NCBI GenBank assembly: GCA_029098205.1
Contig: JAQXNW010000109.1
Location: 1 to 25,132 of the forward strand
Length of the DNA stretch: 25,132 bases
Direction of reading: 5' to 3'
DNA from: Eubacteriales bacterium
GTDB taxonomy: Bacteria; Bacillota; Clostridia; Peptostreptococcales; Anaerovoracaceae
A program made the position numbers and the translations under genes. Numbering within the stretch: the first letter of the stretch is position 1; the number at the start of each line of letters is the position of its first letter. Positions 8,097 to 15,655 of this stretch are shown here, piece by piece. Below the pieces are notes generated by a model that made no database searches, was not told the origin of the DNA, and saw only the letters and a program-made list of their open reading frames with translations.

Positions 8097-8496
8097 AAGT
8101 ATAAACCGCTTTCACGTTTCTTCTGGCTGTATGACGGGACCGGACACCTACAATATATACAGTAATAGAATCCACTTTCTGATCCGTAAATTCAGTGAGC
8201 CTGGCTGCGATGTGATCGGCGGCTGCCTTCGTTACTTCTTTAATGCTGGCACCGAACTGCGTCACAACGGAGAACGAAAGCACAATTCGATCATCCCGGG
8301 TGATCCGTGTCTGAAACAGCGTATTTTTTTCCCGCCCGGAAAGTTGAGCCATCACGCCCATGACACGCCCCTTCCCATTTGAAATCCAGAGTTTTCCGCT
8401 GACTTCCGGGAGATTTTCCGCCTCAAAAAGCAGACTGGTAATGAGGTCGTTTGAAATTGTAATCATTCCAAGGTCCGTTGTTTTCGTAAGCGCCAT
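8089..8496 (-). CDS. Asp23/Gls24 family protein (YloU-like)
   Basis: 135 aa, soluble, no signal peptide. The Asp23/Gls24 family is linked to the cell envelope and stress in Firmicutes, but its biochemical role is not settled. Seen: an N-terminal GMITISNDLITSLLFEAENLPEV segment and a central VVTQFGASIKEVTKAAADHI stretch typical of this family; the extended C-terminal basic tail is less conserved. The SD GAAGGA lies about 8 nt upstream. It is translationally coupled to recG and follows rpmB, the Bacillus neighbourhood rpmB-yloU. No clean promoter was seen in the 40 bp after the rpmB terminator; a perfect AT-rich palindrome (AAAACA-AA-TGTTTT, 8523-8536) lies there. Confidence 0.85.
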   Translation of the reverse strand: MALTKTTDLGMITISNDLITSLLFEAENLPEVSGKLWISNGKGRVMGVMAQLSGREKNTLFQTRITRDDRIVLSFSVVTQFGASIKEVTKAAADHIAARLTEFTDQKVDSITVYIVGVRSRHTARRNVKAVYTYD

Positions 8497-8538
8497 TCTG
8501 ATTCGTCCTTCGTCTGGTTTTTAAAACAAATGTTTTAA

Positions 8539-8577
8539 TAAAAAAAATGCCATATCGGCAGACTCTGTCGACATGGC
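8539..8577 (-). terminator. Strong intrinsic terminator after rpmB
   Basis: On the minus strand a 13-position stem (8577-8565 with 8561-8549, one G-U and one mismatch) closes a 3-nt loop. It is followed by A and a run of eight T (8547-8540). It separates rpmB from the asp23-recG operon. Confidence 0.9.
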
Positions 8578-8599
8578 AACGGGAAAAGTCGCTTAATGT

Positions 8600-8791
8600 T
8601 TATACGGCACGGTTTACCTTGCCGGCTCTCAGGCATGCTGTGCAGACATTCGCTTTCCGGATCGTACCATTATCATCAATACGTACCGTCTGAATGTTCG
8701 CATTCCATTTTCTTCTGGAATGTCTGTTGGAATGGGAAACCTTGTTTCCGGTGACCTGACCTTTTCCGCAGATTTCGCACTTTCTCGACAT
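8600..8791 (-). CDS. rpmB: 50S ribosomal protein bL28, zinc-binding form
   Basis: 63-residue large-subunit ribosomal protein. Seen: MSRKCEICGKG at the N-terminus, the SHSNRHSRRKWNANIQTVR core and a C-terminal VCTACLRAGKV. Two CxxC pairs (Cys5/Cys8 and Cys50/Cys53) mark the C+ zinc-ribbon form. The start is ATG at 8789-8791 with AGGAGG 8 nt upstream; an in-frame GTG three codons earlier lies within the SD itself and is rejected. It is a single gene with its own promoter (8867-8896) and terminator. Confidence 0.97.
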   Translation of the reverse strand: MSRKCEICGKGQVTGNKVSHSNRHSRRKWNANIQTVRIDDNGTIRKANVCTACLRAGKVNRAV

Positions 8792-8866
8792 AAGCCGCAC
8801 CTCCTATCTGAAGCTCCGCAGAGTTTACTTTCTTATTTTATGCAGCTTAAATTACTGCACCAAAAG

Positions 8867-8896
8867 AGTATATCACAAAGAATGTTTCATTTACAA
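8867..8896 (-). promoter_or_regulatory. Promoter for rpmB
   Basis: Minus strand TTGTAA (8891-8896), an 18-bp spacer and TATACT (8867-8872), about 75 bp upstream of the rpmB start. It is divergent from the lipoprotein promoter; the -35 boxes are about 50 bp apart. Confidence 0.7.
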
Positions 8897-8944
8897 GTAT
8901 TTTTTTACCTGAACGAAGCAGCCGTAATCCTGAGGCTCATTGAA

Positions 8945-8973
8945 TTGATTTTATGGTATTTTCATATTATAAT
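8945..8973 (+). promoter_or_regulatory. Promoter for the M20-like lipoprotein gene
   Basis: TTGATT (8945-8950), a 17-bp spacer and a perfect TATAAT (8968-8973). The leader to the ATG at 9071 is about 90 nt. It is AT-rich and holds several short GAAATTTC-like inverted motifs, for example TGAATTTC/GAAATTTCA at 8983-9005. Confidence 0.75.
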
Positions 8974-9070
8974 TCGATCATGAATTTCCGTAAAGAAATT
9001 TCATAAGAAACTAAAACAGAGAACTAGAAATAAATTTCTCGAAATATTTTAAACAGGGAGAGATGCCTCC

Positions 9071-10558
9071 ATGCTGAAAAATCAAATTGATACATACGAT
9101 TACAACAATTCAGGAAATCATAAACGAAGATTTCTTAAAATGCTGACGACGGTCGGCCTTTGTCTTGCATTACTTACCGTGCCCCTTACTTCCTGTAAAG
9201 TGCATGTAAACGACAGTAAAGCAGCACGGACCGTTTCCAGTGATCTAAATGACAAGCTGAGCGCTTACCGGACCGATATTCTGGATTCATCCAAAGCGAT
9301 GTCCAGCGACCGCGGTATTCGAAAATATCTGCTTCGCTGGGCAGACGACCGCGGTGTGAATTATACAGTAGATGAAAATGGAAATGTAATCATGACGGTG
9401 GATGCCGGTTCCGGATATGAAAACTCCGACCCAACGGTTCTGATATGTCCATATGACAGTTCACAGCTTTCGAACTGCGTAGATCCAATGGCGATGGCAC
9501 TCTATGCAGTGAAAAATAATAATGATACCGGAAAGCTGATTGTTATTTTCACAAAAGAAAATAACGGCGAATATGTCGGAGCGAAGAGTCTTTCGAAGGG
9601 ATTATTTTCGGATGACTCAAAGGTGATTGTGCTTGATGGAAGCGAAGACAGTCTGTTTGCCCTTTCTTCGGCATACGGGGTATCCTTCCGGTTTACACAG
9701 AACGTACAATATACGAACCCGGAAAACAATGTCGCGTATAAAATCACGATGAAAGGACTGGGAACAACAGAAGATCAATCTTCAAACAAAAATCCGATTC
9801 TCAGGCTCTGTTCGCTTCTTCGAAGCTTAAAAAGCAGCAATATCAATTACGAGCTTGCGTCCTTTGACAGCGGCAAAGGCGGAATTCTTTCCGCTGATTC
9901 CGCATCGATGACGATCGTAATCAGCCAGGACCGCGAAGATCGCTTCATACAGAAAATGGATTCCGCAACCACTCGCTTCAACGAAGATAAAGCGAAGCTT
10001 CATGAAGGGGCGGTCTACTCCTATGAAAAAGTGAAAATGCCAGAGAGCGTGCTGACGCAGGACTCCGCGGAAAACTTTGTCAATTTCATGAAGACACTCC
10101 CGCATGGCACATTCTACCGCGATCCGAATACAAATGACGTAGTCGCTCGTACAAGCATTAATTCTGTAAAAATCAAGGATGAAGAGCTTACGATAAATGC
10201 TGTCGGATTCAGTTTGGATCAGGCTCAGATAAAGGAAATCATCCATACGGAAAAAGCATTCTGCGAGCTTTCGGATGTCAAGTACGAAAAAACGGGTTCC
10301 ATTCCTAATTGGATTGAGACGAAAAATACGGATGGAACGGAACTTTCTCAGGAAATCGCGCGCTGCTACAAAAATTACTCCGGAAAAACTCTTTCTTATG
10401 CGCAGCCATTGGCTACATCCGCAGCCGGTTATATTAAAGCGCTGAATCCGAAATGCGAAATCATTACAATGACCGTAAACCAATCTGTTTTGAAGAACTG
10501 TACCGGCACATTGATAGAATACTTGATTCTGAATCTTCCGGAGAACAGTAAGAACTGA
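9071..10558 (+). CDS. Lipoprotein with a degenerate M20/PepD-like peptidase fold (likely pseudoenzyme)
   Basis: 495 aa. A basic stretch (HKRR) and hydrophobic segment (about 23-40) end in the lipobox LTSC, so Cys42 should be lipidated and the protein held outside the membrane. The mature part follows the layout of PepD-type (M20) dipeptidases: NGNVIM, PGYEN-like GSGYEN, a VLICPYD stretch where PepD has VLQGHMD, VDPMAMALYAV where PepD has ADNGIAVAYAL, FTKENNGEYVGA where PepD has FTVDEETGMDGA, and VIVLDGSED where PepD has INLDSEE. The metal-binding His is Pro127 and the tandem Glu pair is lost. The C-terminal HAGLECG and DAHTPDE blocks read LATSAAG and LKNCTGT. So the scaffold appears kept and the catalytic site lost. 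This alignment was made by eye. It has its own promoter and ends in a shared convergent inverted repeat. A role as a binding or scaffold protein is only inference. Confidence 0.75.
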   Translation: MLKNQIDTYDYNNSGNHKRRFLKMLTTVGLCLALLTVPLTSCKVHVNDSKAARTVSSDLNDKLSAYRTDILDSSKAMSSDRGIRKYLLRWADDRGVNYTVDENGNVIMTVDAGSGYENSDPTVLICPYDSSQLSNCVDPMAMALYAVKNNNDTGKLIVIFTKENNGEYVGAKSLSKGLFSDDSKVIVLDGSEDSLFALSSAYGVSFRFTQNVQYTNPENNVAYKITMKGLGTTEDQSSNKNPILRLCSLLRSLKSSNINYELASFDSGKGGILSADSASMTIVISQDREDRFIQKMDSATTRFNEDKAKLHEGAVYSYEKVKMPESVLTQDSAENFVNFMKTLPHGTFYRDPNTNDVVARTSINSVKIKDEELTINAVGFSLDQAQIKEIIHTEKAFCELSDVKYEKTGSIPNWIETKNTDGTELSQEIARCYKNYSGKTLSYAQPLATSAAGYIKALNPKCEIITMTVNQSVLKNCTGTLIEYLILNLPENSKN

Positions 10559-10580
10559 CCGAAGGCGCATGAAAGCAATC

Positions 10581-10670
10581 AAAAAAGAGAACAGATGACA
10601 CCGGATAAGAAAGCACAGGCTCCGAATATCAGAGTTGCATTCTGCTGAAGATGTTTCTGTTCTCTTTTTT
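10581..10670. terminator. Convergent inverted repeat, likely bidirectional terminator with a very long loop
   Basis: Perfect 15-bp arms, AAAAAAGAGAACAGA (10581-10595) and TCTGTTCTCTTTTTT (10656-10670), separated by 60 nt. It lies between the stops of the convergent lipoprotein and GH25 genes. Each strand has an A-rich 5' arm and a T-rich 3' arm as in bidirectional terminators, but a 60-nt loop is unusual. The loop has only weak internal pairing (CAGA/TCTG). Confidence 0.6.
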
Positions 10671-10679
10671 ATTCATGAT

Positions 10680-11531
10680 TTATTTCGAAATAAAAGCGAT
10701 ATCCATGTCGCACGATGTTGAAATTCCCGGAAGCTTTCCTGTGCTGGAATACTGCCACATCATAAATTTATATGGGAAAGAACTGATATTCACATAATGA
10801 GCAAGCCATAAGTCATATTCTGTAAGATAGGACAAATCCACATTTGAAGAAAAATATGTCGGATTTCCATACAAAATCGGTTTATATCCGTTCTGACTGA
10901 CTACCTGGCAAAATGCGGTCGATATTTCTGTCCGCTGTTTGCTTGTGAGTGTGCTATCTCTTGAATTCTGTTCGATTTCCATGTCATAGGCAACAGGATA
11001 CCGAATGCCATTTCTTCTGATTTTTTCGATGACGAATTTGGCTTCAGCCACGGCTTCATCTGCAGAAACAGCGTTGGAATAAAAATAGACACCAACGTCC
11101 AGACCCGCTGCCTTCGCATTTTTCAAATTCTGATCAAAACAGGAATCCTCTGTAATCGTTCCGTCTTTCTCGCCGCTGAATCCGACGCGGATCATCGCGA
11201 ATTGGATACCGGCATTCTTAACCTTCTTCCAGTCTATTGTTCCCTGATGCTCAGATACATCGATTCCAATATGCGAGGTGTACTTATCGTCGTTATAATA
11301 CTTAAGACCATTCTTCCAGTAAAAATCGGAGCTGTTAAAGTCCGATGCCGCATACGTCCCTTCCTCGCTCATTCCCTGATATTCTCCGCGGATATGATAA
11401 AATGCAAAATACCAGAAAAAAATCGCTGCGATCAATACGATTATCGCAGCGATCGAGATCCGACAGATCCACAGAGATTTCGAAGAAGCACGAAAATGAG
11501 AAAGGTTAAATCTCTTCTGTCGCTTCTTCAT
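10680..11531 (-). CDS. Membrane-anchored GH25 family lysozyme-like protein
   Basis: About 283 aa. A basic cytoplasmic N-terminus (MKKRQKRFNLS) is followed by one transmembrane helix (about 25-45), then an extracellular GH25 domain that cleaves the MurNAc-GlcNAc bond in peptidoglycan. Seen: HIGIDVSEHQGTIDWKKVK with the first catalytic-site Asp (about Asp91), a YDME motif (about Asp183 and Glu185), and C-terminal MMWQYSSTGKLPGI ending DMDIAF. All expected acidic residues are present, so it is probably active. The start chosen is the second of two adjacent ATGs, 7 nt after AGGA; a TTG nine codons earlier has no SD. It overlaps the preceding 38-residue ORF by 26 bp, so it is likely coupled to it. 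The stop TAA lies 10 bp from the convergent inverted repeat. Confidence 0.88.
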   Translation of the reverse strand: MKKRQKRFNLSHFRASSKSLWICRISIAAIIVLIAAIFFWYFAFYHIRGEYQGMSEEGTYAASDFNSSDFYWKNGLKYYNDDKYTSHIGIDVSEHQGTIDWKKVKNAGIQFAMIRVGFSGEKDGTITEDSCFDQNLKNAKAAGLDVGVYFYSNAVSADEAVAEAKFVIEKIRRNGIRYPVAYDMEIEQNSRDSTLTSKQRTEISTAFCQVVSQNGYKPILYGNPTYFSSNVDLSYLTEYDLWLAHYVNISSFPYKFMMWQYSSTGKLPGISTSCDMDIAFISK

Positions 11532-11622
11532 CATCCGATCCTGAAATAAGTTCCGCAACCGCTGTAACGATCACTGCGGCTGTTAGAGCGCAAATGCTGA
11601 AAATTGCCCATTTCTTGCTCAT
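11506..11622 (-). CDS. Small membrane protein of 38 residues, upstream of GH25
   Basis: ATG at 11620-11622 with a strong GGGAGGGA about 6 nt upstream, and stop TAA at 11506-11508. The product starts MSKKWAIFS, has one hydrophobic helix (about residues 5-26, Ala/Val/Ile/Leu-rich) and ends in an acidic tail (SGSDDEEATEEI). It follows a consensus promoter and overlaps the GH25 start by 26 bp in another frame. The SD and promoter fit this ORF better than the GH25 gene, which has a much weaker SD, so it is probably translated and couples GH25 translation. No family recognised. With no cleavable-signal features, it is likely a single-pass membrane peptide. Confidence 0.7.
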   Translation of the reverse strand: MSKKWAIFSICALTAAVIVTAVAELISGSDDEEATEEI

Positions 11623-11690
11623 CTGAATCCCTCCCTGTTCCCTGTTCGCATTCAGGAAAAATACTGCGAAAAGATCTATTAACTGTATTC

Positions 11691-11719
11691 ATTATAACTG
11701 ATTCCAGAAGCAACTTCAA
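11691..11719 (-). promoter_or_regulatory. Promoter for the small ORF-GH25 operon
   Basis: Minus strand TTGAAG (11714-11719), a 17-bp spacer and a perfect TATAAT (11691-11696), about 70 bp upstream of the small ORF. The leader carries a short tandem GGGAACAGGGA just before the start. Confidence 0.8.
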
Positions 11720-11763
11720 ACTGTTATAGTTCAACATTTTGAAAAAACAGAAAATACAATCAT

Positions 11764-11780
11764 GGAAGTCTTATGCTTCC
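11764..11780 (-). terminator. Possible weak terminator after phoR
   Basis: On the minus strand GGAAG-(7 nt)-CTTCC lies 7 nt past the phoR stop. T-rich sequence follows only after about 15 nt (ATTTTCTGTTTTTT). It is the best candidate for ending the pst-pho transcript, but weak. Confidence 0.3.
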
Positions 11781-11787
11781 GCTTTAT

Positions 11788-13446
11788 TCAGACCTCCGGA
11801 AAGCGGATCATCATTTCCGTTCCCTCTCCCAAAGTGCTGGTTACATTAATTTTTCCACGGTGCAACGTCACAGCGTGTTTTACAATAGAAAGCCCGAGTC
11901 CTGTTCCGCCCGACCGGCGGGAATGACTCTTGTCTACACGGTAAAAGCGCTCGAAAATTCGATCCAGCTGATCCTCCGGGATACCGATTCCATTATCCTT
12001 TACAGACAAGAAAACGCCCCCGCTGTTTTTTCCGGTTCGAATTTCAACATGGCCGCCTTCCGGCTTACTGTACTGAATGGAATTATCCACCAGATTAAAA
12101 ATCACCTCCTGAATCAGCCTGGGAACACCCTGCATGACAGCCGAATCTCCGGAAACCGAGAGGGTCACATGCCGGCTCAGCGCTTTATCCTGCAGCTGTC
12201 CAACCACTTCTTCCGCCTCTTTATAGAGATCAACCGGCACTTTATCAATCTCTTTTTCTTCATCCAGCTGCGAAAGCCTGATGATATCATTGATTAAAGC
12301 AACCATGCGGGAGGCTTCTTTCCTGATTCGGCCGGCAAAGCGAGGGATATCTTCTTCCTTCACGATACCTCCTTCAATGAGCTCCGCACTTCCAAGAATC
12401 GACTGAAGAGGTGTTTTTAATTCATGAGAAACATTGGCCGTGAATTCTCTTCGATTTTCTTCAGCCGCTGCCTTTTCGGTCACATCAAACAGCAGAATGA
12501 CGGCCCCCAATACGTTTCCGGAAGAGCAGACCCGGCTGATATCAAACTGATAAATTCTCCCGCTTAAAGACTTCTGAATTTCGCTGTGGCCGCTCGAATA
12601 AGCATCTTTCAAAGCCTTCGACAAGTCCAGGCTGCGGTCGACGGTAATAATATTATTGTTTTTCACATCTCCACTGATATGAAAAATATTAAGAGCGGCC
12701 GGATTTACGCTCAGGATTCGTCCGGAAGGATCCACAACCAGCAGTCCTTCCTTCATATTTTTTACGATTTGTTCAAATTCGGCCTGTCTTCTTTGAATTT
12801 CCAGCACCTGCCCATGTATCTCACGATTTTGATGATCGATTCTTTTCAGAAGCGGCGAAAGCTCATCATAGCTTTCAGAAGTGAGAGGATTGGTCAAATC
12901 AATATGATTGACCGGCTCTAAAATCCGTTTGGAAAGACGGTGCGCCAAAAGCACGGCAAGAATCATTCCGACAGTTAACACAAACAGGAACGGCTGAAGC
13001 ATCATAAGGATAGTAGCCCCGAGTGTAATGGTCGACGCGGAAACACGTAGAACCGTCTGATCCGGAAGTCTGCGCGCGTAATACGTGGTTTTTCGAAGCA
13101 TTGTGTTCGAATATCTGCGGCTTTCTCCAGTTCCTTTCTGAAGCGCCTCTTTCACTTCTTCTCTGTTTTTATGGTTCTCCATTTTCGATGCGTCATTATC
13201 CGTATCGTAAAGAACCTTCCCGGATTTAGAAATCCACGTAAACCGATATGTCTTCGAACTGATTTGTTTCAGATAAGAGACTCCGCTGCTTTCCACCGCA
13301 GAAGACGCCGTATTCAGTTCATCCCGCAGCTGATCATCCTGCATGTCGGAATAATAGCTGTTCAAAACGCCTGAAATAATAAAAAGCGCTGTAAGTAATA
13401 CAGCGACAGTTACGGCCATAATGGACCGAAATATCTTAGAACTCAT
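11788..13446 (-). CDS. phoR: Phosphate-responsive sensor histidine kinase PhoR
   Basis: Membrane kinase that phosphorylates PhoP when phosphate is scarce. 552 aa. Seen: TM1 (about 9-28), an extracytoplasmic sensor region (about 30-145), TM2 (about 146-168), a short HAMP-like linker, a PAS domain (about 222-325, EGLLVVDPSGRILSVNPAA), the HisKA H-box TANVSHELKTPLQS with His341, the N-box NLVDNSIQYS (Asn455), the G1 box DNGIGIP (484-490), the F-box ERFYRVD and the G2 box GGTGLGLS (513-520). All catalytic elements are intact. The SD GGAGG lies 12 nt before the ATG, and phoP ends 5 bp upstream. It is the last gene of the pst-pho operon. The PhoR name rests on position beside phoU-phoP and the PAS-containing layout. 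Confidence 0.93.
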   Translation of the reverse strand: MSSKIFRSIMAVTVAVLLTALFIISGVLNSYYSDMQDDQLRDELNTASSAVESSGVSYLKQISSKTYRFTWISKSGKVLYDTDNDASKMENHKNREEVKEALQKGTGESRRYSNTMLRKTTYYARRLPDQTVLRVSASTITLGATILMMLQPFLFVLTVGMILAVLLAHRLSKRILEPVNHIDLTNPLTSESYDELSPLLKRIDHQNREIHGQVLEIQRRQAEFEQIVKNMKEGLLVVDPSGRILSVNPAALNIFHISGDVKNNNIITVDRSLDLSKALKDAYSSGHSEIQKSLSGRIYQFDISRVCSSGNVLGAVILLFDVTEKAAAEENRREFTANVSHELKTPLQSILGSAELIEGGIVKEEDIPRFAGRIRKEASRMVALINDIIRLSQLDEEKEIDKVPVDLYKEAEEVVGQLQDKALSRHVTLSVSGDSAVMQGVPRLIQEVIFNLVDNSIQYSKPEGGHVEIRTGKNSGGVFLSVKDNGIGIPEDQLDRIFERFYRVDKSHSRRSGGTGLGLSIVKHAVTLHRGKINVTSTLGEGTEMMIRFPEV

Positions 13447-13451
13447 ATCGG

Positions 13452-14123
13452 TTATTCCGCCTCCATGCGGTAGCCTACATTCCGTACAGTTTTAATCAAG
13501 GCCCCCTTCTGCCCTAACTTCTGACGGAGCGTACGAATATGAACGTCCAAAGTACGGCTTTCTCCGATCATCTCCATTCCCCATACATCCGAGAACAATT
13601 GCTCCCGGCTGAAGCAGAATCCGGGATGAGAAAGGAAAAGTCTGAGAAGCTCAAATTCTTTATATGTCAGGTCAATGCGTCTGCCATCTACCATAACAAC
13701 CCGTTTGGGGATGTCCAGCGTAATCCCGTTTGAAGAAAGAATCGTATTTTTCTTCCGCGGCGCACTCCTTCGAAGCACGGCCTTCACACGGGCAATCATT
13801 TCCATCATTCCGAACGGTTTGACAAGGTAATCATCCGCGCCAAGATCGAGACTCTGCACCTTATCATACTCTTCGCCTTTCGCGGTCGCCATGATGACTG
13901 GAATATCGCGGTATGCCGGGTCTGCTTTCATTTTACGAAGAATGTCTACACCGCTGATCTCCGGGAGCATGATATCCAGAATCACGAGATCCGGAATATC
14001 CGTTTTCAGAGCTTCGAAGAACTGCCTGCCATCTTCGAAACCCTTTGCATCCATCCCTGTAGACTGCAGCGAATAAACTTCGATTTCCCGGATACTTTCA
14101 TCATCTTCCACACACCAGATCAT
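13452..14123 (-). CDS. phoP: Phosphate response regulator PhoP/PhoB (OmpR family)
   Basis: DNA-binding response regulator, 223 aa. Receiver domain: VEDDES with acidic pocket Asp7/Asp8, phospho-acceptor Asp50 in LVILDIMLPEISG, Thr80 and Lys102 (VKPFG). C-terminal winged-helix domain: LTYKEFELLRLFLSHPG, SREQLFSDVWG, RTLDVHIRTLRQKLG and VRNVGYRME. The start ATG is 6 bp after phoU; GGAGG lies 13 nt upstream, rather far, and overlaps the end of phoU. It probably activates the operon through the repeats upstream of pstS (inference). Confidence 0.94.
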   Translation of the reverse strand: MIWCVEDDESIREIEVYSLQSTGMDAKGFEDGRQFFEALKTDIPDLVILDIMLPEISGVDILRKMKADPAYRDIPVIMATAKGEEYDKVQSLDLGADDYLVKPFGMMEMIARVKAVLRRSAPRKKNTILSSNGITLDIPKRVVMVDGRRIDLTYKEFELLRLFLSHPGFCFSREQLFSDVWGMEMIGESRTLDVHIRTLRQKLGQKGALIKTVRNVGYRMEAE

Positions 14124-14129
14124 ACTTAT

Positions 14130-14780
14130 TTATTGACCTCCCTTATGGACGCCTGTAATGGAATATTCCACCCATTCTCCGATATTGGTCGCATGATCCG
14201 CGACACGTTCATAATATTTTGCAATCATCATTAAATCAAGCGAATACTCTCCATCTTCCGGACGCTCTTTGCAAATACCGATAATATCTTTCTTTAACTT
14301 TGAAAAGAGATCGTCTACAATATCATCGTGCTGAATAACCTGTCTGGCAAGATCCAGATCCTGCTTTACATACGCATCAATGCTCCGAGTTACCATCTGC
14401 GAAGCATGCTCCGCGATCTCACGGATCTTCGATATATCGTTCGGAGAAGCTTTCTCTTCCACATAATCCGCTAGCTCCGCAATATCCTCAGCCTGATCCC
14501 CGATTCTTTCCAGATCGGTAATCATCTTAAGCGCAGCGGAAATCTTACGAAGATCAGAAGCGACCGGCTGCTGTTCCAGTAAAAGACGGAAGCAGAGATT
14601 TTCGATTTCCCGTTCCTTCTCATTAATCTGTTCTTCAAGCGGAAGCGCATTCTTCGCCAAAGCTGGATTTTCTTCTTCCAGAGACCTAGATGTCTTCCGG
14701 ATGATCTCTTCGCAAAGAGAGCCCATTTCTATCATCTGCTGATTCAAAAGCTCCAGCTGTTTATTATATCTGTCACGCAT
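14130..14780 (-). CDS. phoU: Phosphate transport system regulator PhoU
   Basis: 216 aa, all-helical, two PhoU repeats, soluble. The family couples Pst transporter activity to PhoR signalling and keeps the Pho response off when phosphate is ample. Seen: MRDRYNKQLELLNQQM at the start, repeat 1 with DLRKISAALKMITDLERIGDQAEDIAE (about 65-95), and repeat 2 with SLDLMMIAKYYERVADHATNIGEW near the C-terminus. The start is ATG at 14778-14780, 1 nt after the pstB stop, with GGGAGG 10 nt upstream inside the end of pstB. A 26-codon upstream extension overlaps pstB and is not family-like. Confidence 0.95.
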   Translation of the reverse strand: MRDRYNKQLELLNQQMIEMGSLCEEIIRKTSRSLEEENPALAKNALPLEEQINEKEREIENLCFRLLLEQQPVASDLRKISAALKMITDLERIGDQAEDIAELADYVEEKASPNDISKIREIAEHASQMVTRSIDAYVKQDLDLARQVIQHDDIVDDLFSKLKKDIIGICKERPEDGEYSLDLMMIAKYYERVADHATNIGEWVEYSITGVHKGGQ

Positions 14781-14781
14781 A

Positions 14782-15651
14782 TCAGCCAAACCTCCCTGAG
14801 ATATATTCTTCCGTCTTCGGATTCTTCGGTGTCGAGAACAATGTGTCGGTATGATCATATTCGATCAGATCGCCCAGAAGAAAGAATGCAGTATTATCAG
14901 AGACACGAACCGCCTGCTGCATGTTATGTGTGACGATAATAATAGTATACTTCTTCTTCAGTTCCAGAACAACATCCTCGATATGCGATGTGGAAATCGG
15001 GTCAAGAGCGGATGTGGGCTCATCCATTAGAAGAACCTCCGGCTCCGCAGCAAGCGCTCTCGCAATGCAGACCCTCTGCTGCTGCCCTCCGGATAGAGCG
15101 AGCGCATTCTTCTTCAGCTTGTCCTTAAGTTCATCCCAAATCGCAGCCTGGCGAAGACTTCGCTCTACGATTTCATCCAGCTTGGCGCGTTTCTTAATTC
15201 CATAACGACGCGGACCATACGCGACATTATCGTAAATCGTTTTCGTAATTGGATTCGGCTGCTGGAAAACCATACCGACTCTGTGCCGAAGAGTAATTCC
15301 ATCCATGTCCCGATAGACATCCGTTTCATCAAGAAGGATCTTTCCATCGACGGTTACCCCTGGAATGAAGTCATTCATACGGTTGAGCGTCTTAAGAAAG
15401 GTGGATTTTCCGCATCCTGACGGACCGATAAACGCAGTGACCTGATTCTTCGGAACCGTCATGGTAATATCTTTCAAAGCATGGAATTTTCCATAATGCA
15501 GATTCACATGTTCTACCTCGAACGCAGAATTCCCGCTCACTTCCATCGTCTGACCGGAAGGAGACGCGCTCACATCTCCAACAGCCGGCATCTTTCCTTT
15601 GGCATTTGGCATGGGAGCAGATTCCGCCGCATATAGTACCGATTCACTCAT
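14782..15651 (-). CDS. pstB: Phosphate ABC transporter ATP-binding protein PstB
   Basis: ATPase of the Pst phosphate importer, on the inner face of the membrane. 289 aa. Seen: Walker A GPSGCGKST, Q-loop VFQQPNPI, ABC signature LSGGQQQR, Walker B VLLMDEPTSALDP and H-loop VTHNMQQA, in the usual order. Residues 1-45 (MSESVLYAAESAPMPNAKG onward) are an Ala/Pro/Ser-rich extension before the conserved EVEHVNLHYG, making it about 35-40 aa longer than the usual 250. The start is ATG at 15649-15651 with AAGGAG 10 nt upstream, 4 bp after pstA. A longer upstream frame overlaps pstA and lacks an SD. Confidence 0.97.
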   Translation of the reverse strand: MSESVLYAAESAPMPNAKGKMPAVGDVSASPSGQTMEVSGNSAFEVEHVNLHYGKFHALKDITMTVPKNQVTAFIGPSGCGKSTFLKTLNRMNDFIPGVTVDGKILLDETDVYRDMDGITLRHRVGMVFQQPNPITKTIYDNVAYGPRRYGIKKRAKLDEIVERSLRQAAIWDELKDKLKKNALALSGGQQQRVCIARALAAEPEVLLMDEPTSALDPISTSHIEDVVLELKKKYTIIIVTHNMQQAVRVSDNTAFFLLGDLIEYDHTDTLFSTPKNPKTEEYISGRFG

Positions 15652-15655
15652 CTTA

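Noticed and set aside
8523..8536. Perfect AT-rich palindrome AAAACA-AA-TGTTTT upstream of the Asp23-like gene as an operator
   Set aside because: Short and low complexity, next to the T-run of the rpmB terminator, with no clear promoter to regulate. Noted only as a possibility.
11531..11737. 68-codon frame overlapping the small membrane ORF and the GH25 start
   Set aside because: It starts upstream of the promoter -10 region, lacks an SD and has no coherent hydrophobic or domain pattern. The 38-codon ORF in another frame fits the signals better.
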